Shown piece after piece: positions 50,641 to 62,960 of a stretch of 64,000 bases of DNA. The position numbers were made by a program, and so were the translations under genes. Source of the DNA: Linepithema humile (Eukaryota; Arthropoda; Insecta; Hymenoptera; Formicidae); assembly GCF_040581485.1 (NCBI RefSeq), contig NC_090131.1:6076001-6140000 (forward strand), written 5' to 3'. Numbering within the stretch: position 1 is the stretch's first letter; every line of letters begins with the position of its first letter. The notes beneath the pieces are model-generated. The model made no database searches, had not been told where the DNA came from, and worked only from the letters and a program-made list of their open reading frames with translations.

Positions 50641-51791
50641 AATTTTTAAGTATACAGAATGAAGTTTATTCATCATTTATTAAGCGAATATGAAATGATC
50701 TACTTCATATCTACTTCATTCACACTCAAGTCTGATAACGACGATTCAACTTCGTGGATAATTTTAGATATGTTTCATTCATTATCATCTTCTTCGTATA
50801 TTCTGCTGCATTATAATTTACGATGCACAAAGAAGAAGATTATATTTATTTTGATTTCAGTTTTGAGAGAATCTACGAAAGAGCGCGTGACGAGAGTGCG
50901 CAGTGATCGATGCGATGTCACACAGGATTATGATATTGTTAAGGACTATTAAACGTTTGACTCGAGTGTCAAGTAACATCAAGCTTGTGGCGTTATATCG
51001 TGAAACATGGTGGATAATAACATTACGCGAAATCTCGAGATCGTAATTTTTTAAATTGGAGTACGGCTGTGTAACTCTCTTTCCGCCATTTAAGCAAAAA
51101 TAGAGAAAAATTTGGATTTAACGAACTCGATTTTTTCACGAATTTGTGAGAGATGCGATATTCGAAACTTGCTTCGTGAAAATTACGAAAATTCTTGGAT
51201 TGCACACTACGCGAAAGCTATTCCTGTAATATAAGCTTACACTTTATCGTCAGCGAATAATGATTCCAGTTTCACATGTAGACAGTGCATATTGCTGCGA
51301 AGTTGCTTGAAGTGACATTTCTACATATATTGCAACAATAACATAAAATCCAGAATTAATTTAATAGCTTACTAAAATCAATTTCAAGTAAATTGTTACT
51401 TATATATAGCTCTTTGGGAATTAAATGCATCTTTTTAAGACACATTGTTACAAATTGCATTCATGTAATCAATATCTATTAGATATTTTGTTTTTTCTCA
51501 GCTATCAAAATTTATATTTTATTAATACGTCTAGCGTTTAAATTATTGATGCATAAATCAAGCTTCAAAAGATAATCACTTTTTCATAAATGTATATCAT
51601 GTATATATTTCGATTCCGACAAATTAATATAAATAGAAAGTTAATTAATTTAATTAATTAATATGGATAGAGTCAATTAAAAGTTGTAGGTATAATTAAT
51701 TATTGTACACATAGTCGATCTTATATCAATGCGTATCAAATCGGTGAGACGTTAGTCAAATGGCGAATTAGTTAAATGGCTAAGCTCTGCA

Positions 51792-51824
51792 GTCTTTGAA
51801 GCTGCATCGTCCAGCTTCAAAGAC
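51792..51824. other. Perfect 13-bp stem-loop
   Basis: GTCTTTGAAGCTG (51792-51804) and CAGCTTCAAAGAC (51812-51824) are exact reverse complements with a 7-base loop. It lies about 430 bp upstream of the transporter ATG, possibly within its 5' intron. Confidence 0.75.
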
Positions 51825-52256
51825 TTATCAAGCTCACATCGCAGACTTTTGTGTAGCTTACGGAGCAGTAAATGCGATGTGTTGCGTATCTCTCGACTGA
51901 TGTTCAGTATGTTCGGCACTCATACATACTCGATTATTATTTACATATACTTTCAGAATTTTCCAATGAGTTCGCGGATTCTAGATAGCAGATGTAGAAT
52001 GCGTAGAGGTGGAATTTATGGCACAAGGAAAAATAACAAATGAAATGTAGTATAATTATATCTCTCGAACCGATATCATACTTCGATTCGGGAGATTTCG
52101 CATGTTGTCCATTTTTTTTACTTAATTGATTGCGTTATAATACATAACTTAACTCGTATTATAATTTAAAGATTTAAAAAAATTAATTACATTTGTCGGA
52201 TGTTTATAGATATCTTTTAAGACGTCAATAGTTGACGAACATCACTGTCGATAACA

Positions 52257-55200
52257 ATGACGACCGAAGAGGAAACCGGAAACACTGAAAGCTTCGCTTT
52301 GGAAAACCATGCCGATCGCACAGCAGCGGACGATGCAATTAATTTGGCCGACACGGCTTCGGAACCGCCCGACGGCGGCCTCAGAGCCTGGATGATCATG
52401 ATCGGCAGTTTCACGATCAACGGTGTGCTCTTCAGCATCATCAACACGTATTCCCTTATCTATTCGGAGCTGCAAAAACGACTGACGGAAGCCGGAGAAA
52501 CCGAAGTGTCCTCCAAGGCGGGTAAGATTCCCAAAATTTCAAAATAATTGTTGCTTTTCTACTTTACTTGTATTCTTATGCGACTTTTGATGCTGATTTT
52601 AATTAATTATTGCCAGTAAGAATTATTGATCTGAGTTGTAAATTATAAAACAATAATGTATGCATATGTTTCAAAGACTAGATGTTGAATGACTGATTTT
52701 ATTGGGTATACTGAGAGATTGTTTAAAAATCTCGATAACATTTAATAGCTTGGAGATTTTTTCTTCTAGAATTTTATCGAGATTACGATGGTTATTTATC
52801 GCTCTTGAGAGCATCAAAGTATTTACTTCAAATCAAGCAGTCTTGTGATCTTAGATCTCATTGGAAATGTTAGTTATTATAACCTGTAGCGCTTTTCACT
52901 TTGATTTGCGTAGTGTTTTTCATATAATAATTTATGATAGCTATTAACTTATATATATATATATATATATATAACTTATTTAACAACATAAATAGATCTT
53001 TTGTTATTTAAATTCTTCAAATAAGCAACGCAGATACAGCATAAACATCTTATATAATTAAATTTGAAAGAATTTCCTGGTTTCCTTATTTATTAATAAA
53101 TATTGATATTTCATAAGTTATGAAATATGAAATGTTGACATATTTGATAAATCATGACACTTAACAAACCGACAAGTTTTTATATAATATTTTGTCAGCA
53201 TGTGCGTTTCGCGATTTTATTACATTTTTATTCACGGAACTGTTACAGATAATACAACTGATTGTGAGTGTCATCGTGTTTTTGCAATAACAGCCTTCAA
53301 CTTGCTAAAATTGTAACAACTTTTTAATATCGCAGCGACCTTACAAAACTCCGATAATTAATTACATCACGTCGCAATATATATCGCATTAATGATACAT
53401 GTGTTAATATGATATACATCTCAAGATTAAAACTGATTATTCAAATTATTTATATTGATTCAAATGTGATCGTAACTTTTCGTAACTTTTACGCAGGAAA
53501 GATTTGCAAAAGATTCGCAGCGAAGTAATTCGCTATTTTATGATTATATCGCAACTTTTCAACGCGTCCGTAGATGGATATTCGAGAGGCTTACGACCGC
53601 AAGTACACGCGGTTCATGAACCTTATTATCTGAATGTTTCTAAAAGAGGAAAAGATATTAATTTTTCTATTTTGATAACACTGTATCAGTTACGCGAACG
53701 ACGTCTTACTCTTATCATTGTAGAGAGATGACGCATTTCTCTTCGTTTTGCACTTTTCTTGTTCGAGTTATTAAACCGAATCGAAGGAAAGGATTATCCG
53801 ATAGGCGTATAAATTCAAAACAACGAGACGAGATTAATTGTTTACACGGGCAGCGCCCTTAAATAAGGGAACTAAATTGTTCGACAATTAGACAGGCATT
53901 TATAGTAATAGGGGTTAATTCATACTACTTGTTGATGCTGCTTGATCAACTTAATCATTCTTGTTACAAAAAAAATGTAATTCATAAATTGCCGACCTAG
54001 ATACGCGCTATTAATTTGCAACGTGCGCCCGATCGGTCGCTATGATCTCGTTTATCTGCCTATTATTGTCATACGCAATTATTTACTGTCTTAAGGTTTC
54101 AATTATCTCTTTGTTATGTTCAATGAAATAATGAGTCTGTCTAGTGAATACTGATAATTGCTTGTATATTGTTGACGATAATATGAATATCCCAGAATTT
54201 TCGGATTTCGAGGAGCAGAAATTCTTTGGCTAAAAATTGCTCTTTTACATGAATATAAAAAATATCGACAGATTTTTCGAGTTGAAAATTATCTCTTCAA
54301 TTTGGCTCAAAAAAATCACATTGTACTATTCATTAATTAACTCTGTGAAATATTTTCAGCTTTAGTTGGCTCGCTGACTATAGGAACTACATTCTTCCTG
54401 TCGCCGGTCGCCGGCATAATGACAGACAAATTCGGCATTCAGATGACTACTTTTGTGGGAGGTGCAATCGCGTCAACCGGTTTATTTCTCTCCTCGCTGC
54501 TGATTAATAGGGTAAACACTTTGACGGCGATGAAACGTCGTGACTTAAAAATAACTTGTTGCAAATAACTTGCTTTTACAGAAACATATGTAATTTGCAT
54601 TTTATTTATATTAGGTGGAACTGCTTTATTTAACGTACGGCGTTATGTACGGACTTGGTGCGAGTCTCGCTTACACTCCGAGTCTTGTAATATTGGGCCA
54701 CTACTTCAAAAAGTATCTGGGTTTGGTGAACGGTATCGTCACGGCTGGAAGTTCCGTATTCACGACACTTATTCCTTTTCTGATGGAACTCTTGCTGCGA
54801 CGTTTGGGTCTAGAAGGAACGCTGAGAAGCATGGCCATGCTCACCGCCATCATTATGGCTTGCGCTATACTTTTCAAACCGATACCGTGTAAGCTGCCCT
54901 TAAAATCTGCAAGCATTTATGATATTGTCGATATATATATATATTTTTTTTTTTAGTTATAATAATGTACGAAGATTGTTTGCAAGTTTGGAGAATTTTA
55001 TAAAGTTTGCAAAATCCGTTTTATCTTTGCAATTAAAATATCATGCATAATAACTTTGATATAATATAAAATTGTAGTTTTTGCTGCATTTTAAGGTCAT
55101 TTAGAGTTCATGATAATTGCAATTTAACGATTGTCATATCAATAAGTATTTTCTTTCTTTTAGTGAATCTGCCGCAGCAAGACAAACCGCAACCCACGAG

Positions 55201-56490
55201 AAAATCATTGCGGAGTCGTTTGAAAGAATTTGTGAACGTATCTATCTGGAAGAAAAAACGATACGTCGTGTGGGCTAGTTCTATTCCTCTTGCTATCTTT
55301 GGGTGAGTTGATCGTTTACAGAATTATTAGCGCTCAGCCCCAGTGACTTTATGATTACGGATGCGAATACGTAGTAGCATAAAATGCTTTATCTCGCCTT
55401 GTGGTATGCAAATAGCAATTGTCGCAAAAAGTAAACTGATACAGATAATCCCAATAAATCATTATAATCGTCAACCAATCGTTGTCTGATTATTTTTATC
55501 TTCGAGGTTTCTTTTTTTGTTTTGTAATGACATTTCGAGTCTTTCCTCTGAACTTTGTCTGCTCATAAATTGTAAGAAGTAAATTACATAAACATGCAAA
55601 TATCACTGTCGTCGTCCTCTCGCTCATTTAAATGCAGAGTCGAAAAATAATCAGACAACGATTGGTCGACAATTATAAGAACCTGCGAGTCTTGTACAGA
55701 TACTGCAACCGTTAATAATTTATTCCAGATATTTCGTCCCGTATGTTCACATAGGCAAATTCGTGGATACAACTTTTAAGAACGCGGATGGCAAGCTACC
55801 AGTCATGTGCATCGGCATCACTTCCGGTATTGGTCGATTATTTTTCGGCTACATTGCCGACTTCCCGAAAGTCGACCGAATATTGTTGCAGCAGGTGAGC
55901 CTCGCATTACAGGAATTTTTAATTCACATTCTTATTAAAAGAATACTTAAATGCAAAACTACTGTTTGTCTCAGATCTCATTTATAAGTATCGGTATTCT
56001 CACGATGCTCCTTCCGTTCACTAAATCCTTTTACGTACTCCTGGCTATCTCCCTGGGCATGGGACTGTTCGATGGATGCTTCATATCATTACTTGGACCG
56101 ATCGCGTTTGATATCTGTGGACGCAACGGCGCAACTCAGGCCATCGGGTTCCTCCTAGGGATGTGCTCTATACCTCTAACAGTTGGTCCACCAATTGCAG
56201 GACTCCTGTATGATCACACCGGTAATGTCCTTGATGCTTCATCGAAGGAATTTTCAACTTCAATTTTATATTACGTATAATTTCTTCATGTGTCCCACTA
56301 ACAAAATATATTACGTTTGTTAATATTAGGTTCCTATGATCTGCCTTTCATGTTAGCCGGCGTTCCTCCAATAGTGGGAGCGTTGACGATGTTTTTAATC
56401 AGGTGCGTTAAAGAGAATCGGAATGAAAGCTCAAGCGATTCCACGGAGAATCCTCCCCTGACCAAAACGGAATGCCAGAATGGTTGGTAG
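52257..56490 (+). CDS. SLC16-type monocarboxylate transporter (MFS)
   Basis: A proton-coupled or facilitative monocarboxylate carrier of the plasma membrane by family; the substrate is not predictable. Exons are 52257-52521, 54360-54511, 54615-54888, 55164-55302, 55729-55894, 55975-56221 and 56330-56490. All are GT-AG and in phase, giving 467 residues. The soluble acidic N-terminus leads into the family motif at the first helix (PPDGGLRAW, 37-45; most relatives have a Trp after DGG). The next helices contain LSPVAGIMTDKFG, YGVMYGLGASLAYTPSLVIL and HYFKKYLGLVNGIVTAGSS, the usual Y-F-x-K-R/K and A-G-S positions. After a short central loop (only about 45 residues, exon 4) come GITSGIGRLFFGYIAD and PLTVGPPIAGLLYDHTGSY. 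Twelve spans are expected. The TAG stop at 56488 overlaps possible donor sites, so the C-terminus may be alternative. Confidence 0.9.
52953..52973. repeat. (TA)n microsatellite in transporter intron 1
   Basis: A short alternating AT run of about 21 bp within the 1.84-kb first intron. The rest of this intron is AT-rich and holds no recognised element. Confidence 0.85.
55462..55678. mobile_element. MITE-like inverted repeat in transporter intron 4
   Basis: Arms at 55462-55497 and 55643-55678 (36 bp each) are reverse complements with two mismatches. They contain CCAATCGTTGTCTGATTATT. The 145-bp interior has no coding capacity. The size and terminal repeats suit a small non-autonomous DNA element. 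Target-site duplication is uncertain. Confidence 0.65.
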
Positions 56491-56771
56491 AACAGGTACC
56501 TATATCATCAATTCTAATTTTCATTACTGTGTTACAATTGTAGCTATTAGAAGCAAGCTAGAGCAAAATTTTTCTGTTTGTGTATCGCTCTTGATTAGAA
56601 AGCATTTTTTATTATAGTCCTGTGTGTATTACACAAAATATAGTTTAGAATTAAATGAAGAAAAAAATGTGCTTTTGTGCAATTGTATGTAATTAATCAT
56701 GTAGAATTGCTTTTATCGTATATTCATCGATGTTTAATCACATTCTGTTTTTGAAATTATTAAATTTGCAG

Positions 56772-57040
56772 GGGAGATGAGAAGTAATGGTTTCCTACCG
56801 AGATCTGTTACTGAGCTGAAAAAACCAACAGAGCAAAATCCATCATTGTTTCAGCGCCATCCTGTCAGAGCAGAAACTGAATTGCAGGAATGTTCAGTAC
56901 ACTATAATTGCGGACGCGAATATGATGACTATCATAGATATTCAGAGAGCGTACCTTTGCTTCGAGAGAAAAGAGCTTTGCAACCGAGTACGAGTTTTTA
57001 TCAACGAACAGCGCAATCATCGATGGTTCTCACATTCTAA
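56772..57040 (+). CDS. Possible alternative C-terminal exon of the transporter
   Basis: After a TTTGCAG acceptor, this open segment encodes a polar tail containing SVTELKKPTEQNPSLFQR, ECSVHYNCGREYDDYHRY and SVPLLREKRALQPS. Joining it in frame needs a phase-1 donor in exon 7. GTTGGT at 56483 fits and would give a 554-residue protein (replacing the last Gly-Trp-stop). The better-looking donors at 56487 and 56496 lead to an early stop or follow the stop. The composition looks like a cytoplasmic MCT tail, so it may be real but isoform-specific. Confidence 0.4.
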
Positions 57041-57169
57041 ACTCACATTTTGACGTCACAAATGTTTTTTTTTTTGTGAAATTTCATCGCTCATACTTTA
57101 TAATCGTTAAATTTCATTAAACTTTCTTCAGTGAGAAATATTGTTTTTTAATAATACAGTATACGATGG

Positions 57170-57290
57170 ATACATCTATTGTAACAAATGTGTATATATT
57201 ATAATTATATATAATATTATATATATATAATAATATTATATATATATAGCAAAAATTAAAATATATACATATTCGTTACGATAGATGTAT
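57170..57290. repeat. Imperfect inverted repeat with AT-palindromic centre
   Basis: ATACATCTATTGTAACAAAT (57170 on) pairs with the reverse complement of a copy ending at about 57290 (about 29-bp arms, few mismatches). Between the arms is (AT)-rich self-complementary sequence. Confidence 0.65.
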
Positions 57291-57344
57291 TTTGCGTATA
57301 TATTATATATATAATATTATAGGCATTAAATACTATAATATTAT

Positions 57345-57348
<4 letters not shown>

Positions 57349-57413
<65 letters not shown>
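57349..57413. repeat. (CA)n microsatellite
   Basis: An uninterrupted run of about 32 CA units, the only CA array of this length in the window. Confidence 0.97.
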
Positions 57414-57414
<1 letters not shown>

Positions 57415-59182
57415 TAAAATTTATTATAACGATTGTTAAATTAGGAGGGTTAAACGGTAAAATGTATTTTTTTAAATCTTGCGCTCCGGAAGATATCAAT
57501 TACTGTTATATCAATTTTAGCGTGTTCCAAAATATGTAGCTAATTTTTGGAAAGACGTACTTATACTAAAATGATCAATTTAAGCTTTCCAGCTACTAGT
57601 CGAAACAACGAAACATCGAACGTCAGTGACAAATAAAAGCATTAATATAATCAATGATTTAAATTTTAAATGATATATTTATTAAAACTATATTTGATTA
57701 ATAAAAAAAAAAAATAAAAAGCTGTTAACTATTATACAATTATAGTATAATATCAATCTAACTAGAGCTATCTCAATTAGAACGTGCCTATTAAAATTAA
57801 GAACGTTATTATAACAAAACACTAATTTTGCTAAAGTAAGCAATTAATTAGGAATAGTAATAATACTCAAAAAATGTATTCTTGTAAAATGAAAAAATAG
57901 ATATATAAGTTACGTTTTTGCAAAAAAAAGTCCACGTGTGACACGTGCCAAATATATGTTAACGCAGATGAAACTTCTACAGAATTGTTGGTTTTAAATA
58001 TACGATAGTATTAAATTATTGTTGAATCATAAATAGATGAATAGTGTTAGGCTGTCTCGATGTTTCAATGTTCGAGCGATAACACATGTATCTTCGTAAT
58101 TACAGGGTACAAATTGTAGCATAAATTTGCTAGTTATACATCGCAGAATCATAAGCATAATTAATAATGCACAATATTTTGTTTAATATATTTTCCAGAA
58201 AATCATGTGATATCAAGAAAAAGTACAACAAATGTATGAAATATATTTTCCTCTTTATCCAATAAGAAATATAACAGATACTTTCATGTGCATTATTAAT
58301 TAAAATTTAACATAATTTGTAAAATATAAGTATGAAACAAAGCAGCATTTAAACAAGTTTAAATTCTATCAGAATCAATTTCTCTACAATAGCATTTATT
58401 TTTTAATCTTTAATATATTTATGTATATAAATTTCATTGATTGCATTATATAATTGTTACGCCACTGTTACTTGTGTTATGAAAAATTTGTGCAATACAA
58501 TAAATATGAATTTTACAGATTAATGATAAACGTCAAAGCATACAATTGTGACATACAATGAATTTTATACATGCTAAATTTTATTGAAATATTGTCTCTT
58601 GTTATCACTTAACTATATTGTTTTATTAAAATTAATACATGCCTAACTTAATAGAAAAGAAAATATAACAAATCCAGTATTTATATATGAAAAGAGGAAT
58701 TGCATCACACACACATGATATTGACTTTTATATGAAAAATGAAAATGACATCTATAAAAATATATTAACATGTGAAAAGGAAAAATAGTTTCTGTTATTT
58801 ATATACCCACAAAAAATTTTATATACCCACAAAAACTTTAATTAATATTTAAAATATTATAAATATCATTTTTGGGAATAATTTGCTGATATCAAGATTT
58901 AAAAATTGCGCTATAAGCTCAGCACTCAGCATTTAACAGTTATAAACTACTGTATTTTTTTTAACAAAACCAGTATAACCCGATTTGAGATGCAAGAAGC
59001 AAAGCAGCATGAATAGAGAAGATACTGCACACACGCGCAAGCCACCAGGCCACACTGAACAGAAAGCTTCAGATGCTCTCGATTTCTCAATCTCGACTTT
59101 TGCATTCTACGAAAAAGCATAATATTAACATATATTATATATATAATATAACATTATACATATATTATATATAATATATATA

Positions 59183-59275
59183 AAGACGTCTTAAAAAAGA
59201 CATTTTTAAGATACCTTAAAAGCATCCTAAACAAAACATCTTTAAGACGTTCTAAAAACGTCCTAAAAAAGAGAT
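59183..59275 (+). repeat. Imperfect short-period repeat block
   Basis: Words such as AAGACGTCTTAAAAAAGAC, TTTAAGACGTTCTAAAAACG and TCCTAAAAAAGAG recur with variation. A related word occurs near 59336. Confidence 0.5.
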
Positions 59276-59441
59276 CGTTTTTTAATTTCTTTAATAATTT
59301 TGTATTTTGCAACAAAAAACTTTCTAAAAATTTTAAAAAAGACGTTTCAATTATTTAAGTATTTTACGAGCATCCTAACACTGTCAAAAATAGCGAAAAT
59401 AAACATGTAGAAAAATTTCAATTACCCGCTGAAACGGCGAG

Positions 59442-59808
59442 AAACGGCTCCATTTTATTCGGAATTTTATGAAATTGTAATAGGAGTACATGATGATATA
59501 GGAGCTTATTCACTAGTACAGTCGGTACACTTACCATCAATGTATTTGTAATGTTGCTTCCTAAACTACTCAGTAGACGGCGCTGTTAGCATGAGTTACC
59601 TCCTCTAATTCATGTGCTCCTGATTACCAGGAGCACATGAATTAGAGGAGGTAACTCATGCTAACAGCGCCGTCTACTGAGTAGTTTAGGAAGCAACATT
59701 ACAAATACATTGATGGTAAGTGTACCGACTGTACTAGTGAATAAGCTCCTATATCACCATGTACTCCTATTACAATTTCATAAAATTCCGAATAAAATGG
59801 AGCCGTTT
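59442..59808. repeat. 367-bp nearly perfect palindrome upstream of ELAC2
   Basis: Arms of 181 bp at 59442-59622 and 59628-59808 are exact reverse complements apart from one position (59493 with 59757), around the 5-base spacer ATTAC. No coding capacity, obvious target-site duplication or TE terminal motif was seen. The right arm ends 240 bp before the ELAC2 ATG. It may be a recent inverted duplication or a foldback element. Confidence 0.95.
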
Positions 59809-60048
59809 TAAGTGTCCGAAGCTAACCGAAGTGCAGATTCACATAACCTGGCTTGCGCATATGTGCGGTACCTCTTCTATTCATTCTGCTTACTGGTTGC
59901 GTATAGGTTATAACCATATTACATCAGAGAATAGTGGATGAGGTTATGGTTTCGTACAGCGGTGTACATGCGTTTGAACGTTAATACAATTTATTTATAT
60001 TTATTATTGTCGTTATATGTTTTTATACGGTAAAAAAAAACTGAACGG
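59809..60048 (+). promoter_or_regulatory. Presumed ELAC2 promoter region
   Basis: The 240 bp between the palindrome and the first ATG has mixed base composition and no other feature. The assignment is by position only. Confidence 0.4.
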
Positions 60049-62960
60049 ATGACGTTCAACGTACGCTTATTCGTGCATCACATTGGAAAGCACAATTACT
60101 GTACGTTTTCACCATTTTTTATAAAAAGCTGCATTTTGCAGCGAAACTTGTTTGCTCGTCACGGATCTTCCAGAACCATGCCGCGTCCAACTTTACACGT
60201 ACTGAATATGCAAAGGACGAGACAGAAACTCTTAGAAAAATCCATGAAATACACTGGCAATATAAACGTATCATTACAAGTTAGTAACGTACCAAGTATT
60301 GTGTGTACTCTATAAGTAACAATCAAATTATAATTTCAATTCAGCACTAAATATATTAATTGATGAAATTTTCCATTTGTAGATTCTGGGCACCGGAGCT
60401 CGTGGTACGCCAAAATGTGTTTATTTAGCGGCGGGAAACACCAGGTATATCTTTAACTGCGGGGAAGGATCGCAGAGACTGGCAAATGAGCATAAATCCA
60501 AGTTAGTAAAGCTGGAACATGTGTTTGTAACATCTGCGTCTTGGGATAATTTAGGTGGTATCCCAGGAATGCTCTTGACGATACAAGATGTTGGAGTGCC
60601 AAAAGTCCATGTGCACGGTCCCAAAGGAACGGTAGATATATTTGACGCAATCAAGAAGTTTGTGTTGCTGCAAGCTCTAAAAATTCACGAAGCCAAGTGT
60701 GATGAATCGGAGCCATATTCGGATGGGGCAATGACCGTTACATATGTTTCCATTACAAAATCAAATCCTCAGGAAACTGAGCCTATTGATGTGAAAGAGG
60801 AAGTAGTGGACAATACAATCAGTTATTATGATTATACTAATTCTAATGGCAAACGAGTACCTGATAGAGTAGAGAAGGAAAAGAAGATATCGAAGATCGA
60901 AAAGAAGTTGGAAAAGAAGAAAATATCCAATGTAATGTCTTACATTTGTAAATTGCATCCTCGTGCGGGCAAGTTGGACTTTGAAAAATGTATGAAGAAA
61001 GGTGTACCAGCTGGTCCTTTGTTGAAACAGCTCAAAAATAATCAGGACATTACTCTTCCTGACGGCACAGTCGTTTTGAGCAAAGATGTTTGCTCTCCCA
61101 TGACGCCAGGTCCTTCTTTCATAAGTAAGTTAACATATGATTTTGTTCGCATCTTTATATTAAACAAATCTTTTATCGTTTTACTATCTTTCTTTCCAGT
61201 TGTAGAATGCCCATCGGAAGATTATTTAGAATCCTTTGTAAACCATCCTGCCTTTGCACAACACCAAACGACAACGTCGAGCAAGGATGACGCGCCTTAT
61301 TGCATCATTCATTTCACGCCTCAAAAAATAATGGATAACCCTCGTTACGTGGACTGGATGGGCAAATTTGGTCTCAACACGCGTCATATAGTTTTAAATG
61401 AGGAGAACGAGTGTATGGGGACCGAAGCGAGCCACAAGCATCAGTATAAACTTCGTTTATTGCATTCTGATATATTCCCTTCTTTGGACGAAGAAAGCTT
61501 TCAAAAGAAAACACGGGTGAGATTGACACATCGAAGCTTCTTCTATTCCAAAAGTACTTATGTGTTTTTATATCACTGCATACTTTTTTCCTCACAGGCG
61601 GCGGACATGCCCGTTATATATCGCCCCAGAACCCTTCACACCGTCCACTTGCAACCGGAATTGAGACTCGATACAACAAACGAAGTATCGTTGCATTCGG
61701 AGGAGTACATAAATGAAGTTTTCGAGACTGAGGGTTTCCTAGACGTGTTGGCGGAGCTGCAAACGGATATTAACGCTCGAACGAAAGAATTGTCTATTGG
61801 AACCGAATATCCAAAGATCGTTATGCTGGGTACTGGTTCCAGCGTTCCGAGTAAAGTCAGAAACACGAGCGGCATACTCTTGCGAGTGGACGAGGACCAT
61901 AGTATGGTGCTAGACTGCAGCGAGGGTACGTTCAGGCAAATCATGAAAATCTACGGAAAGTCCGAGACGGATAAGATCCTGAAAACGATCAAGGTACGGC
62001 AATCGTGTCTGCGCCTTCTTTTTCTACAACTTTGCAGCGAAATTCAATCATGAAGCTCGGCTCATATTTCAGGCGGTGTACGTGTCGCATCTGCACGCGG
62101 ATCATCACATCGGCTTGATCGGTTTGTTAAAGGAAAGAGGGGCTGTCACGCAAGATTCTTTGTACCTGTTCGCGCCGTCACATATTGCCGCGTGGCTACA
62201 GCTGTATCACAAACGCTTCGAACCCATTCTGCACCGGATGACGCTAATATCGAACAGCGAGCTCTTCATGAACATACACAATCCGAATGACTTGAAATAC
62301 TTGGACATGTACAAAACGCTGAACGTGCAAGCTGTGAGAACTGTGTACGTCAAGCATTGTCCTTATTCGTACGGCGTTTCTGTGACGCTCCACAATGGAA
62401 AGAAGATAGTATACAGGTGAGCAATAAACTCCAAATAATAAATAAATCTCTTAATCTGTTTTGAAATTTAATTCGTAACTCGTTATTCGTCGATCTTCGT
62501 GTTAAACGCATAAATTCATTGAAGCGTAAGTGTGCCTTAAAATTATGACGATGCTATTTCCAGCGGAGATACTATGCCCACCGAAAATCTCGTGAAGCTC
62601 GGTCAAGATTGCGACCTTTTGATTCACGAAGCAACGATGGAGGACGATCTGATAGAGGAAGCGAAGATAAAGTTTCACTCAACGGTCTCACAGGCCGTAG
62701 AAATGGGCGAGAAAATGCAAGCAAAGTTCACGCTATTGACGCACTTCAGCCAACGATACTCTGTTATACCTCACTTACCTGAAGCCGAGAATGGCACTAA
62801 ACTAGATAACGTCGGTATTGCATACGATAATATGCATATTAGCCTGTCGCAATTGCCACTCTTGCCTTTAATGTATCCGGCACTAAAATTGATGTTTAAC
62901 AAATATTACATGGTGCTAGAAGACCGAGCTGCAAAACGGCAAAATATGGCAGCAAAGTAA
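60049..62960 (+). CDS. ELAC2: tRNase Z, long form (ELAC2 / RNase Z)
   Basis: A metallo-beta-lactamase-fold endonuclease that removes 3' trailers from pre-tRNAs in nucleus and mitochondria. Exons are 60049-60279, 60383-61124, 61200-61516, 61598-61993, 62073-62416 and 62564-62960, giving 808 residues, as expected for the long form. The N-terminal half has the degenerate fold (ILGTGARGTPKCVYL, FNCGEGSQR, GIPGMLLTIQDVGVP, the flexible-arm region, then CIIHFTP). The C-terminal half is catalytic: IVMLGTGSSVPSKVRN with the long-form PxKxRN motif (about 514-519), DCSEGTFRQ, the zinc motif HLHADHH (568-574), SGDTMP, LIHEAT, FHST and LTHFSQRY (His737). All expected metal ligands are visible. The first ATG gives a basic, hydrophobic leader, and a second in-frame ATG at 60178 would omit it. 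AATAAA lies at 63109. Confidence 0.96.

Larger units (their letters stand above)
49336..52256. other. No supported gene; inverted repeat pair and a hairpin
   Basis: AT-rich sequence. Two diverged copies of a block of about 130 bp lie in opposite orientation at 49652-49780 and 50507-50640. A stem-loop with a perfect 13-bp stem lies at 51792-51824. No open frame has a recognisable product. Confidence 0.55.
57041..59441. other. Intergenic between the transporter and ELAC2; repeats only
   Basis: A very AT-rich region. It holds an inverted repeat at 57170-57290 around an AT palindrome, a (CA)n microsatellite, and a block of imperfect short repeats of the type TCTTAAAAAAGAC / TCCTAAAAAAG at about 59183-59275. 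No gene was seen. Confidence 0.6.

Noticed and set aside
7475..57413. CRISPR-like regular spacing among the simple repeats
   Set aside because: The repeats are plain microsatellites without unique spacers, and the DNA is eukaryotic.
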